Below are positions 1 through 11,391 of a DNA stretch of 64,000 nucleotides, in pieces (within the stretch, counting starts at the first letter, position 1; each line of letters opens with the position of its first letter). The translations under genes were made by a program, and so were the position numbers. The DNA is from Pyxicephalus adspersus (taxonomy: Eukaryota; Chordata; Amphibia; Anura; Pyxicephalidae): positions 156,595,912-156,659,911 of the forward strand of contig NC_092860.1 of assembly GCF_032062135.1 (NCBI RefSeq), in the 5' to 3' direction. The notes under the pieces are model-generated. The model did no database searches and was not told the DNA's origin. It saw only the letters and a list, made by a program, of their open reading frames with translations.

Positions 1-153
1 TTCAAACATTTTTTATATTCATGATATCTACTAGACCCTTGTTCGGACATAGTTCTGTAAGTTACAGGTCTACAATTAAAAAAAAAAAATTTCATGAAAA
101 ACAGTATACGCTTTTGGTACAGAAATCTAGACATCAGTGTATCGCCCAGGTGG
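1..153 (-). mobile_element. piggyBac-type element end, cut by the window edge
   Basis: Bases 1-153 are the reverse complement of the left end of the element at 48369 (shared TAGACATC/TGAGGTCTAGATTTCTGTACC region, A-rich tract, TCGGACA). The end GGCGATAC..CCAGGTGG abuts TTAA at 154-157, the piggyBac target site. The rest lies outside the window. Confidence 0.65.
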
Positions 154-157
154 TTAA

Positions 158-354
158 GTAAACATAGGAAGGGTAATTTAGGAAGATCTATACCAGCCCT
201 TCTCAGGCAGGGTTCTTCCAGATACTGCTAGGGGTTCCACAAGCTGTGGTTGATGACTTACCATTTGAAGATGCCTCCATAGTTCTGGGGCCAACAACAC
301 TTGCTAGTGCCAGCTGCATTACCCTAATGACATTTTAGTTATCCATAAATGAGG
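158..354. other. Unassigned sequence
   Basis: No coding potential or recognisable repeat termini were seen here. Confidence 0.4.
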
Positions 355-1042
355 TGCCACACTCATGCAGGCAGTTCTGACTCTGAGCATGCCTATGCTA
401 CTAAGCGTTATCAGTTTCGCCCAACCCGCTGGCCAATCAGAAAATAGCCTCTTAATCATCCCTGGCTATTTAGCTAGCTCAGGGTAACGTGTCTCCCCCA
501 GGGCCGAGCCCCTAGTCCCTCTAAGCCAGTTCCTTCACACCTGTTGCTTAATCCAGTGTTTCCTCTGTCCAGCTCCTGTGTTACCCCCTTGTTGCCCAGT
601 CTGTTGTTTCCAGCCAACTTCCCTTGTGCTGTTCCAGTGTTCGTCTCTGTGGATACTCTTGTGTCTCCCATGTTCCCTGTGTCTGCAGTGGCCCCTGTGT
701 CACTGGTGTCTATTTCCTGGATCCCTGGTTTTTGACCCCTGGCTTGTGACCTGATCTATCTTGCTTGTTACCTGACCTCTCTTGCTTGCTGCTGCCTTGA
801 CCCCGGCCTTGCTTGACAATTCTTCTGCTTAGTGATTTGGTACCATGTACCATGCTGCCCACTTTGGTGTGCCGAAGGACGGCAACCTGGCAGTAACCAG
901 CAGCACAACATCCTCACCACTAGAGGCTCTGGAGAAGACCTGATTGCCGCTTAGACTCTGCGCCTTGGCCCTTCTCAGGGCTTGCACCACTTTTGTGCAA
1001 GCTGTAGCACCCCCTAATGGCCCTGTCTCCCCAAACGTGACA
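355..1042 (+). mobile_element. Solo LTR, Ty3/Gypsy-like
   Basis: A C/T-rich segment ends in CGTGACA and begins near TGCCACAC. It shares long stretches with 28985-29442 and 44040-44370 in the reverse orientation (GCAGTTCTGACTCTG, GGCCAATCAG-type block, CTCTGGAGAAGACCTG, CGCTTAGACTCTG). The third copy lies against Gypsy pol sequence, which identifies the family. No internal retroelement genes flank this copy. Confidence 0.65.
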
Positions 1043-1784
1043 GGAAGCATTTTATTGATGATAGATGTTATTACCTATATGTTGTGTATAATAATTACAT
1101 AATAATTACATGTTTTTTTGTATTTTGTTTGATATTATTGATCATGCATCCTGTTTGAACCCTAACAATGTGTCTATGGAATAATTACCTATTACACTGG
1201 AGATTTCCCCTTCAGAACATGATACACATTGGTAACAGCAAACATGAATTCCTCCAGTTTGAACTTTTCTGGATCCAGGAAGACACGGTTCATTGCACCA
1301 AGCTTGGGGAATCTAAAAGTTAAATATTGTTAACCTTGCTATGATTTTCTTACTGTATCATTCACATTTAAATCAAGAACATTCAATCAGCACCATCCAG
1401 TCTACTTTTCTTCACAGTAAGACTTACCCACCCTTTATCCATACCTCCCAACTTTCTGAGGTTAAAAAGTTTGTAAGCAACAGGAAACACTCCATGACCC
1501 CAGATATTTTTTTCCACTTTTTTCTTTATACTTGTTTTAAGTTTACTAATGTGATATTATTATAGTTGGAAAAAAGGTTTGCTTTGATAAAATATTTTTG
1601 GTAGTTTAACAATATTTTTACATTTAGGTCTATACAATAGACCAATAAAGGGACAGCTGAGTATGAGAGAGATTGAATTCCAAAACATAAGCAGTCTCTT
1701 CAAATGAGGAACCTCTGCAAACTAAGCCCCACGTTTTCTTATGGTAACAACTGTAAAGGTCTGTTGAAATAATCTGCTGTGTTA
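1043..1784. other. Unassigned AT-rich sequence
   Basis: No convincing gene, RNA or repeat boundary. The 74-codon ORF at 1341 has low-complexity composition and no recognisable motif. Confidence 0.4.
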
Positions 1785-1792
1785 TCCACAAG

Positions 1793-2533
1793 TAGTGTTG
1801 GTGTTCGTATTCGGTTTGTCCTTATATATGACCCGAATATGGCTGTTCGAATTCGGGTAGACCCGACCCGAAAAACAACGAGATTCGATGGCAAAAATTT
1901 GGATAAACAAAAATGTAAAAAAATGTGTTAAAAAAAAAATAAAGTTAAATTTATTAAATGTATGTGTTTAACTTTTTTTTTTTTTTTTTTAACAGGATAT
2001 CCTACAAATGACATGATATCTTACTCTGTAACACACTTTCCAGCACAGTAATATTCTGATACACTTGTTACACTTGATACACTTGAAAAATGTATCATAT
2101 TACTGTGCGTGTTAGAGTAAGAGATACTTGCGTGGCATCTTCTCAATGATTGCAGCCGAGTCTGCAATCATTGAGAAAAGTGTGCGATCCCCAGGGCACT
2201 ACAGGTTAATTTACCTGTAGTGCCCTGGGGATCGTAGTCGAACTGTAGAGTTTATCTACAGTCACATGACCGTGGGAACTTTTGAAGTCACAGCTGTGAC
2301 TGCAGGCGATCCCTGGGGCACTAGAGGTTAATTACCTTGTAGTGCCCCGGGGACTGCACACTGAGCCAAGGCTGCAATCATTGAGACGAGTGTGCGATAC
2401 CCAGGGCACTACAGGTTAATTAACCTGTTCATCTGCAGTTCAGTTCCCATGGTCACAGCCCTTAATAGTTACTAAAAACCCGATTTGATCGAATAACTGT
2501 TGAATCGAATAGTGAGATATTTGACCAACTCTA
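1793..2533. mobile_element. Non-autonomous hAT element, 741 bp
   Basis: Termini TAGTGTTGGTG and TAGAGTTGGTC (inverted) are flanked by a perfect 8-bp duplication TCCACAAG at 1785-1792 and 2534-2541. Subterminal sequence is rich in CGAA and TTCG motifs. The interior holds nested inverted repeats of about 30-50 bp around ATCCCCAGGGCACTACAGG. It is the same family as 30336-32299 but in the opposite orientation. Confidence 0.85.
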
Positions 2534-2541
2534 TCCACAAG

Positions 2542-3339
2542 TATTAATGCAAAATGTAATGGGGCAATAAGGCAGATTCTTAATTTTTGCATGGGAGAAT
2601 GTTACATTTTTTTTAAACATGGCACCACTGTGTACCACACATGCTGCACTATTTAAGTTTGTTTTTAATAAAATGTATTGCCATGACAAAGTACTACTAG
2701 GTTGTATGTAACGCATCACTTTATCTTGCGTTAATAATTGCTTAGGTTCATATTTTTCCAAGCATTACTTCAACGCAGTGGTGTGAATGGGCCTTAACAA
2801 TAGTCCCCAGTACAATTATTTTTCCAGCAGGGACACAGCAATAAGTGCTAAGGTCAAGTAAAATAACCCTATTCTCCTCCACCTGGATTTTGAAGCTGCA
2901 TATTTTCATTTAATTTCCACATTGCATTAAAATGGCAGATTGTATTTTTTCACTCCTTTTTTTTCCTTCTTCTCCCAAACCCTTTCCTGTTTATGATCTT
3001 AGGCTCAGGAATGCTCACAAATCAATCTACTCCCTACCTCTAGTAAGCATTCCTTGCTAACTGCTTCACTTCCAATACACATGGCTTGTTGACAACTGAG
3101 CCTTACTACCATTCTACCTATCTTTAAAGCCTACACTAGAGCTATGGGAATTATTCTAGAGACATCTATTACGTGCAACATTTTAGAGAGGTTTCTAAAT
3201 CCTCCTGCAGCTATCCAGTCATTACTTGCTAGATATCCCAAAACATCACAACTATATGATATTTTTAGACACCCCATTCCAAACCATGGTTAGTAATAAA
3301 ATGAATAGGACATTTATTAGTTAATTGTCTGTCCTCTGC
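2542..3339. other. Unassigned sequence
   Basis: No supported gene or element. The ORF of 76 codons on the minus strand (2531-2761) straddles the hAT boundary and is not credible. Confidence 0.4.
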
Positions 3340-3905
3340 TCAGCAGTATCTCTGGCTTCCCTTTAGCAATGCAACCTCCACCTGAGATGTACCTTTACCA
3401 GCATCCCTAGCACATACACTGTTCTTATTAGGCTGTTCCTTTTAGTTCCTGACCTCAATCCTGCCTTGCTATTGGTTGCTGGAACTTTATAGTCTTTCTA
3501 CTCACAGTCACCAGTGGCCTTTTGCAGCTTTCAGCCTGGCTAACCTGCTAGTGAAGTGATTATCTGTTCCTGACTCTGTCTATTTTCTGAACCTGTGATT
3601 GTTTGCTGTCTGGATCAACCTTTGCTGGTTACCCCGACTTTGCTTGTCTTAACCTTTACCTTGTTTGAAATACTGACTACTTGTGTTTGACTGGCTCTTT
3701 ATTTTAGGGACTTGTCTTGCTGCACTCTCCTGTACTGCGGTATTTGTGGGCTCCTGGTTCTCTGTCAGTCTTTCCCCAGACATCATCTTTTGCGCACAGA
3801 AATCCTGGGGAACACTGTGTGCTAGGATGGTGCTACTAGCTTCTCAAGGCTTGCTATAGGTGAGGGTGCAAGGTTAGATTGGAGGACTGGCTCTGCTCTG
3901 CATCA
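3340..3905 (+). mobile_element. LTR-like segment related to 51560-52180
   Basis: Shares blocks with 51560-52180: GCAGTATCTCT, CTTCCCTTTAGC, the CTGTTCCTGAC and GACCAACCT/GATCAACCT regions, CCCCGACT(C/T)TGCTTG, and the CCCCAGAC..ATC..TTTGCGCA end. The C/T-rich, promoter-like composition resembles the Gypsy LTRs here, but TG...CA ends were not resolved. Confidence 0.45.
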
Positions 3906-4323
3906 ATGCTTTACAACTACATTGTTTATCAGTCCTTTATCTCTTTCTCCCTCTGCTCTATCAAGACAACACAGTCTTTGCTTCATATTCCCCCAGGATG
4001 AGAAATGCTGCCACATTCACACATTAGGGGCCTAGGATGAACAACATTTAATGAAAATGTTATATCATTTAATGCATCCTTCAAATGACCTTCACTGCCC
4101 AGTAACAGGTGCCCTTACTCTAAACTGGAGGAAAATGGACTCCTATCAGAGAACAGATCCTTTGATACAAGACTACAGAGAAAGAAGGGTCAAATTATTT
4201 AAATACACCTACAATGTTTTAATGAACTTAAGCAGGTGTCTTTTTGTTTGTTAAACCAGCGCTAGGATAGATTTGGGATGTGATACATCACACACAAACA
4301 ATAGAACAATAGAAATATCTCAC
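3906..4323. other. Unassigned sequence downstream of V2R gene A exon 4
   Basis: No V2R exon 5 or 6 is visible. A short ORF at 4051-4254 shows no family motif. Confidence 0.4.
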
Positions 4324-4545
4324 TTTATTCTGTTTCCAACAGAGCTTTACTGGAAGATCTTCTATCGTGCTTGCTTCTAATACACTACTGTGATTATACC
4401 ATAATACATAGCCAGCAACATTTCCAGAAATAAAAACCATCATGTTTCCAAATAAAAGCATAGTAGATAATTCTCCTTTCTCATTGAAGGTGATGTTCTC
4501 TTCATTTGCATCCTTGTAGTGAACTGTCTGCATGTATCTGTGCAG
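4324..4545 (-). pseudogene. V2R gene A exon 4
   Basis: 222 nt, acceptor TTTCTAAAAG, donor AAA|GTGAGA. Encodes LHRYMQTVHYKDANEENITF and FNEKGELST, matching exon 4 of gene B in start, end and phase. No exon 5 or 6 was found further downstream. Confidence 0.82.
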
Positions 4546-5649
4546 CTTTTAGAAAAAAAATACATTTATTATGAACTAGCTCATGACCCGGGGAGCTCGG
4601 ACCTTCTAGCCCATCCCTTATAAACACCATTGTCATAACTACCTTCTACTACCAATGGTTACTAAGGAGTTTGGTCACAATACAGGGGCTTTCACCCGCC
4701 TACAATTTCTTCCCACCCGGCTTAAAAAAATTTCTGGGTTGAGCACTGAAAGTATACTTATTAACTGAATATAATGCACCAGGAAGAGCATGTTGTTGCA
4801 ATTCAGGTAAAGAGCAGAAGGGTTCATCAGTGCAGTGTTGGTAAATACAGATGTATGCATTGATGCAGTGGGTGCAGTAGGGCATATTGTGCAATATTCA
4901 CAGTTGTATGAAAGTCTATTCAGCAGCAGTAGAGGCCACTGGCCACATTAGCTCTTGTGGGTGCTTTAGGGTACATTTTTATAGTGATGGTGGGCATAAT
5001 AGGGAACAGTACGCAAATGTGCACATCTGCAAAAATACATGTCAACTTATTGGCAGCTGGCGTATTGTGATGCAGTGGCAATTATTGCAGATTCAGAAAT
5101 GTGCTTTGGTGTAATGGTGGTGGTTGAAGAAGTTTATGTCAGTAGAGAAGGGCAGAGGGGTCCATAAAAGTGTAATGGAGAAGGGTCAGTAGAGGGTAGA
5201 AAGATGCATTACCACAGAGGCGAAGGGCATATAAGGGCATTTAGCTGCAATGGTTGAGAGTGCAATCTGTGTTACTGCAGTATGCTCCCTATACTGCATC
5301 TTTCTTGGCTTTCTCAAAACATTTCTTGCAGGGGTCTTCTCATTCTCCATCCTTCTACATGCCTCTGTCCTATTCCACAAAAATTCCAAAATTAAGGGCT
5401 ATCATATTATATAAATGTACTACTGACATTTTAATGATTAAAAGACAATCTGTCCCGGTGCTGACATTAGAAGATGAGAGTTTAAGTTTAGTTTTGGAGA
5501 TCAAATATTAAAGGTGGTGGTATTGGAGATTGTTCACACCACGCAATATTATTGGACGTGGAGAACTCCAGGATGCAGTTTGCATAAAATATTTATTTTT
5601 TCTAACCAGAATATATTACAGACCCAAATCACTCAAGACATTACCTTAC
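4546..5649. other. Intron 3 of V2R gene A
   Basis: Intron bounded by the exon-3 donor and exon-4 acceptor on the minus strand. It contains A/G-rich imperfect short repeats on the plus strand (GAAGGGCAGAGG, GAGAAGGGTCAG around 5145-5240). No element termini were seen. Confidence 0.5.
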
Positions 5650-6443
5650 TTTTTTCCTAAATCCATAATTTCCAGATTTTTTTTCTGCTCAGCTGCATAT
5701 TGTGTAAAGCATGAGCCAGAGTGTATACTGCAGTGTAGATAAAATAAAACTTTGCATCAAGCATGCATGATAGTAGAGTGATATGCGAGTGGCTCTGTTC
5801 TAGTGCAGGTGACATTAGGGACGGAATTAAATATTCTGAGCAGATTCATTTTATAGTTATTGGAAGAAGGACAATTAAAAATTGCCAACCAAATATCTTC
5901 CAGCAGCGGATCAGTTGGCCGTTTGGATGGATGGGCGTTATACATATAAGCGTCTAATCCAGGAATGATATAGTAAGGATGCATTGGTACTATGCTGCAG
6001 TTACATGTTTCCTTTAGGCTGATTTCCAAATTTCTCATGACATTCCATGATTGATTGAGAATTAATGTCTTACTTTGTCTGAGGACTTTTGATTCCTTAA
6101 AAAATGCTATATATTCATATAAAAAATGGCCACATACAATGACAACATCAGTCGTTGACTGTTCTATAATCAGCGCTTTCTTTCTGTTAATGTCCTCATT
6201 TTCAGTCAGGTAGATGACAAATTCTACACAGATTCCATGTCTGGTCATCTCTTTTCTCAGCTTCCTCAGTTCTGTTTCTCTGATGCCATCACTTGATGTG
6301 ATTATTCCAACCCAATTCCATCTAAAGTTTTTCAGAAACCTTATAACCATCCCATACCAAAGCCAACTACTCGGGATGGTGCGGTAAAAGTTTGGGAACT
6401 TCTTTCTGTCATTCAGGATAAGGTCGGTGACACGATGGCTGAT
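5650..6443 (-). pseudogene. V2R gene A exon 3, two frameshifts
   Basis: 794 nt against 780 in gene B, a net frame change of +2. The first part is open (ISHRVTDLILNDRKKFPNFY, FRWNWVGIITSSDG). The frame breaks after ..YHSTIMHA at a GCATGCATGC-like duplication, continues one frame over as DAKFYFIYTAVYTLAHALHN, then breaks again at an A8 run just before the donor. Confidence 0.88.
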
Positions 6444-7559
6444 CTGAAAAATACCACATAAGAGGTTTATACCATCATTATTTTTAATATTGGCTGTTTT
6501 TTTGGATCTTTGAAGGGAAGGTGCATGAAATTTATCAATCTCAGGGATTTACAGCGAACCCAAAGTCCTTATTTAGTAGAGCCTAAACCTAAGGATTCTA
6601 CCTGTAATTTTTGCTGTTACCTCCTGTTTCCTACATAGTGGAGGGCAGGTACCTTTTTGGTAGAAGATGTCACCTCTGCCACTGTCCAGTCACTGCACAA
6701 AATTTATGGCTATTGTCCATCAGATAACACACTCTAATTAATATTATAGGATAAAACCTGCCTTGTCTCTTTCTATTTGTCCCATTAATTGTCCTGACAC
6801 TAGCCACATTATTACCAAATAGTAGATACCTGAAGTCTAACTTTTGAGTTTGGAGACACTTTAATAATTGTTATTTATTACATTATAGCTTCATTCTCCA
6901 CTCACACATTGGGTCAAAGTCATACATAAATGCAACAATCTCCATATGTGTGTAATGTTCTGTATTATTGAGAAGATTAGCAGTCTTTGTACAGTTCACC
7001 CTTGCTACAGTAAAACCTGCTAAAATATTTTCTAGTAACACCTTTATCCCACAGATCCTATAAAGTGTAATTGAAGCAAATGTATACTCATTGGTATATT
7101 AGTGTATTTATGAGTCCAGGCAATTGACAATTTGTCCCCATTGGAGGTGATAGGAGAACCAATTATCCTACAAAAAGCTCCTGCAGAGATGGTGCTGCAG
7201 TACTTTTAGCCTTTCCAGTTCCATTATCCCAGCTTATATACTGTATATAAGGGTTGTTTTACCTGCCAAAGGATTTTTATATTTTTCAGAAAACATTATA
7301 GGTTATACAACATGGTCACTGTCCAATCTAGAGTGATTAGGGACAATATATACTGGATGTGACCATACCTCAATCATATTTATCGAAGATCAAATAAATG
7401 TTTAAAATCAGATAAATGCATGTCAGGGGAAGTAAAACGAAGGAGTGCAAAGTCCTACATTTCATTTTCTTTAGAAAACATGCAGCACTCTGACATGAGG
7501 TCTGAAGTCCCTTGTTGAGTCAGTGTTAAAGTTCTCTAATAAGCAGGGAGCATGACCAG
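6444..7559. other. Proximal part of intron 2 of V2R gene A
   Basis: AT-rich intron sequence without recognisable gene or repeat ends. The distal part of the intron is the Ngaro-like element. Confidence 0.45.
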
Positions 7560-7998
7560 GGCACAGCATTAGAAGCCTTCCTCTGCTGTGACCATTAACC
7601 ACCCCCCAAAACACCCCACAATAAAAGAGACATAACACATTTTCTTGGTGAATAATTGGCCACAGCAGCCCCCTTTATTAACCATGTATTTGAACATATA
7701 AATCACAACATTTTCATAACCAGAACACTTTTTAAACGGATCCATGAAAGTAATAATTTTTATATAGTACTCCATCCGTTTCCGCTTTTCCGACCAGGAC
7801 CCCAGGCGCTCATGCCCCGCCTCAGGGACAGTTAGCGGACCCCATATTCCACACGAGCCTCCACAACAACCATGTGTCATGCAAGGCCACCCAAATTTTC
7901 CATATCTCCATCCCCTCTTGTATTTGCCTTACCCCACCTCTAACTTTCATGGACCCTATCAACAGATAAAACCCGCCACCAGCCGCAAACTTGACACC

Positions 7999-8594
7999 TT
8001 AAGTTTGCGAGCACCCCCACACCTTCACTGCCCGCTGTACCACGTCTCCCAGGCTTAGTAACCATAAATCAGTCCCCACCGCGTTAAGGTGCACACCATC
8101 CCTTCGTAAGAGCAACTCCAGGTCAGTTTCCAATTCCCTGTGTCTAGCCACCAAACCCCCAATCCTGCACATAAAGCGGCCCACTGCTCTATTTACTTTT
8201 ATTCGGGCTTTGTTTATCCTCTCCACCGACCGGGCCTGACGCCATGCCAAGCGAGCCACCATTTCTGACCAAACCAATATGGTTCCTGGGAATGCATCCC
8301 TAAGCCTTAAGCAATCCAATTTTATGTCTCGAATCAACTCTCAAATTGGTCGAAACCCCAAATCATTACCACCCACATGCAGTACCAACACATCAGGGGC
8401 TTTATCCAAAGACACAAACCTGTGCACCTCGGGAACAACCCGTTTCCACTGCATACCTGGTATCCCGATCCAATGCACCCTTGCCACTTCCCGCTGCAAG
8501 CCTAACTGTCTGCCATTCTGCCGTACCTCCGCCCTTCTGGCCCCCCAATACACGTAAGAATGGCCCAAGATCCACACCAAACATGCTGACTGAT
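7999..8594 (-). pseudogene. Ngaro-associated SGNH hydrolase ORF, one TGA stop
   Basis: Reads WILGHSYVYWGARRA (block I, Gly-x-Ser), then HVGGNDLGF (block III, GxND) and DGVHLNAVGTDLW (block V, DxxH): the SGNH/GDSL esterase pattern. An in-frame TGA at 8343-8341 lies between GFRPI and ELIRDIK; it could come from CGA by C-to-T change. No good ATG begins the domain. Instead a strong acceptor-like sequence (TTGTGTTTTGTTGCAG) ends at 8595, so the ORF may be expressed by splicing. Hydrolase ORFs are known in Ngaro elements but their role is not settled. Confidence 0.75.
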
Positions 8595-8719
8595 CTGCAA
8601 CAAAACACAAAGAAAAACCTCACTGATCCACCCAGAGCTGCCCCCAAAGGAATCCAACTCCAAACCTAAACATAAAAAACCATACCTACCACCCCCTTCC
8701 AGTTTTCAACCTGGATTGC

Positions 8720-9691
8720 TTACAGTAAATGCGGCCGCACATATAAACGGAAACGATGGGACTCCCATCGACCAATCCTTTTTATAACCTCTGGGCCCAG
8801 ACCCCACCTAGCCGCTTCTGTAGCTGCCCCAATCCTAAATGAATGAGCGGCATATTCACCTGGCCGTCTACCAGTCAATTCCACACAACGCCGAAATATT
8901 GATACAAATTGAAAGCGGGTCACAAAGGAGCCATCCTCATGAACAAACAAAGGCCCCTTACCCTGAGGCCGACACGCCACATATTCACCCAAGGCCTTTA
9001 CCGGACATAAATCCACGTCCTCCAACCTTCTCAAGACAAGCCGGGCCCCTTTACCCCCTTGATCTGTCTTGGACCTCCGAATCCAAACCCATAACTCACC
9101 ACCCACTACCCTCACATCACCTAGGCTCAGGCCACCCGCCTTTCCTTTGCTGGGGGATACCACCTCCCCCACCCTTAAAGCCGCAAAAAAGGTAACAAGG
9201 AAAACAGCTCGAAAAAGAACCGCTTCAAACTCATTAAAACATACCTGACCCACTTTCCTGCATATCCCTTCCAACAACTCGAACGACACAGGCCGCCTCT
9301 GGTCTACACGGCCCCTCCCCTTCCTATAGCCCTTCATTGCCTGACGAACTAAAAAACATTTTGTACTGTCCACCTGACCCAGGACCTTGAACAAAAAAGC
9401 CAAAGCCGCCAATTTTTTACCCATAACGCCACCAGAAACTCCTCTCTGAAAATTCCCCAACAAAAACAACAATACCAACTCCTCCCCATCAGTCGCATGC
9501 CCCTGCCCTTGCTCACCTTCCAGAAAAACCCACCATTCACGCCAGATTGTAGCATAAGCCCTCCAAGTCCCAACAGAGACCGAATCCTTGAGGAGCTCCG
9601 CTAATGTCCCCAAATTACCGACCATAACCCCTCTGGACAAGGGGTCCCCTGCACATCCGCCCCTGGAGCCAATTCCCGGAAACGGTCCCAC
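8720..9691 (-). CDS. Ngaro tyrosine recombinase (phage-integrase fold)
   Basis: 323 residues, uninterrupted. An N-terminal core-binding SAM-like half (VSVGTWRAYATIWREWWVFL) precedes the catalytic domain. Catalytic residues are visible in order: Arg in AALRVGEV, Lys in RRSKTDQG, His and Arg in AHSFRIGAA, a second basic/aromatic position in RIGRWES, and the nucleophilic Tyr in RLYVRPHLL. In DIRS-order elements this enzyme integrates a circular cDNA without target duplication. It appears to be the only fully intact enzyme of this copy. The start is uncertain because it overlaps the RNase H frame. Confidence 0.85.
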   Translation of the reverse strand: MGPFPGIGSRGGCAGDPLSRGVMVGNLGTLAELLKDSVSVGTWRAYATIWREWWVFLEGEQGQGHATDGEELVLLFLLGNFQRGVSGGVMGKKLAALAFLFKVLGQVDSTKCFLVRQAMKGYRKGRGRVDQRRPVSFELLEGICRKVGQVCFNEFEAVLFRAVFLVTFFAALRVGEVVSPSKGKAGGLSLGDVRVVGGELWVWIRRSKTDQGGKGARLVLRRLEDVDLCPVKALGEYVACRPQGKGPLFVHEDGSFVTRFQFVSIFRRCVELTGRRPGEYAAHSFRIGAATEAARWGLGPEVIKRIGRWESHRFRLYVRPHLL

Positions 9692-11391
9692 TGGAAACGA
9701 GAAAGAGAATCAGCAATTACGTTCTCGCACCCAGGAACATGCACCGCCCACAAAAACACATTTAGCCGCAAGCACACCAGCACCAAATGCTGTAACAGAC
9801 AAATGACCTGAGGGGAAGATGCAGAATTATTGTTAATCACCTCCACTACCCCCAAGTTGTCACAGTGTAATCTTACCTTCCGATTTTGCAACAATGAACT
9901 CCACAAAGTCAGAGCTACCACCAATGGAAATAGTTCCAACAAAACCAAATTCTTACACAACCCCATCCTTCGCCATTCATCAGGCCAAGCCTCCGCACAC
10001 CAATGTCCAGCAAAATAAGCCCCAAAACCCGAGCTTCCGGCTGCATCCGTCCATAGCTCCAGAAATTCGTTATCAACAGGGGCCTCCATCCATAGCGACC
10101 TACCATTATACTGCTCTAAAAATTGACTCCATACTCCCAGATCCTTCCGCAGCACCCTAGTCAAACGAACAAAATGATCCGGCCGCTTGATCCCAGCCGT
10201 TGCAGCTGCCAATCTGCGGCCAAATATCCTACCCATGGGCATGATCCGACAAGCAAAATTCAATTTCCCCAATAATGACTGCAAATCAACTAACCGTATC
10301 TTTTCCAAACAACAAGCCCTCCTAACCTCTCCTCTAAGAGCTTCCAATTTGTCTTCAGGCAACCTACATTCCATGCGCACCGAGTCCAACATTATCCCCA
10401 AAAAAGACAGCTCCGTCCCAGGGCCCACCGTTTTATCCCCAGCCAAGGGGACCCCAAACTGCCCCGCCACATGCTCCAAAGTGCCCAGCAAATTCGCACA
10501 AACCAGGGACCCACTGGGACCGACACACAAAAAATTATCTAGGTAATGAATGATGGACCTAACCCCGGAAACCTCCTTAACCACCCATTCCAAAAAGGAG
10601 CTAAACATGTCAAACAAAGAACAAGAAATTGAACAGCCCATAGGTAAACATTTATCCACCTAAAAAACACCCTCCCAACAACAACCCAGCAAACAAAAAC
10701 TATCAGGGTGCACCGGCAGCAACCGGAAGGCTGACTCAACGTCAGCCTTAGCCATCAGGCACCCCTTCCCAGCCTTCCTAACCAGGTCCACCGCCACATC
10801 AAAAGAGGTATAGATCACCCTGCAAAGCTCAGGCGCAATGCCATCATTCACTGATTCCCCTTTTGGATAGGACAAATGGTGGATCATCCGAAACTGCCCC
10901 GGTTCCTTCTTGGGTACTACCCCCAAAGGAGAAATCACCAAGTTCTTCAAAGGCAATTCCCGAAAAGGCCCTGCCATGCGCCCCAAGGCCACCTCTTTCT
11001 GTAATTTTGCAGTCACCACCCCTGGATTCTGCAATGCCGACCGCAAGTTCTTGTGCACCCTGTCCCCAATTACCCGCTCACATGGAATCCTGAAACCCTC
11101 CTGAAAACCTTCTAACAATGTGTTTGCAGCCTGACGATCTGGATATCTACTTAGAAAATCCACCATGTTTTCCAGCCTCACCGGGGTCTTCCCTTTTGCC
11201 TGCAGACTCAATGGGGCGCCCACGCCCTTTGACCACGCACCGTGCTCCTGAATGAGTCCCCCCACAACTGGAACATTCGTGCTTAAACCTACAGGTAGCA
11301 CCGAATTTGCACACTCCTTCATTGAACAACCAACAAAGGCCTTTCTTTTTACCTGCCAGGGGTCCTGCACCACCTGAACCCCCGGCGCCAC
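9601..11391 (-). pseudogene. Ngaro reverse transcriptase / RNase H with one in-frame stop
   Basis: RT motifs run in order: SPLGVVPKKEPGQFRMIHHLS, KADVESAFRLLPVHP, LPMGCSISC, IIHYLDNFLCVG and LSFLGIMLD. The RNase H part has ELWTDAAGSSGFGAYF, LLELFPLVVAL, HCDNLGVVEVIN and ADSLSR, so its acidic residues are kept. A TAG at 10662-10660 sits between EGVF and VDKCLPMG, where a Tyr-like residue is expected. The catalytic YLDD box reads YLDN (GAT AAT). Either change alone should stop polymerase function. The ORF overlaps the recombinase ORF by 91 bases. Confidence 0.85.

Noticed and set aside
7560..8000. Split direct repeats (A1-B1-A2-B2) of the Ngaro element
   Set aside because: Only short weak similarities to 13200-13440 were seen; not enough to call terminal repeats.
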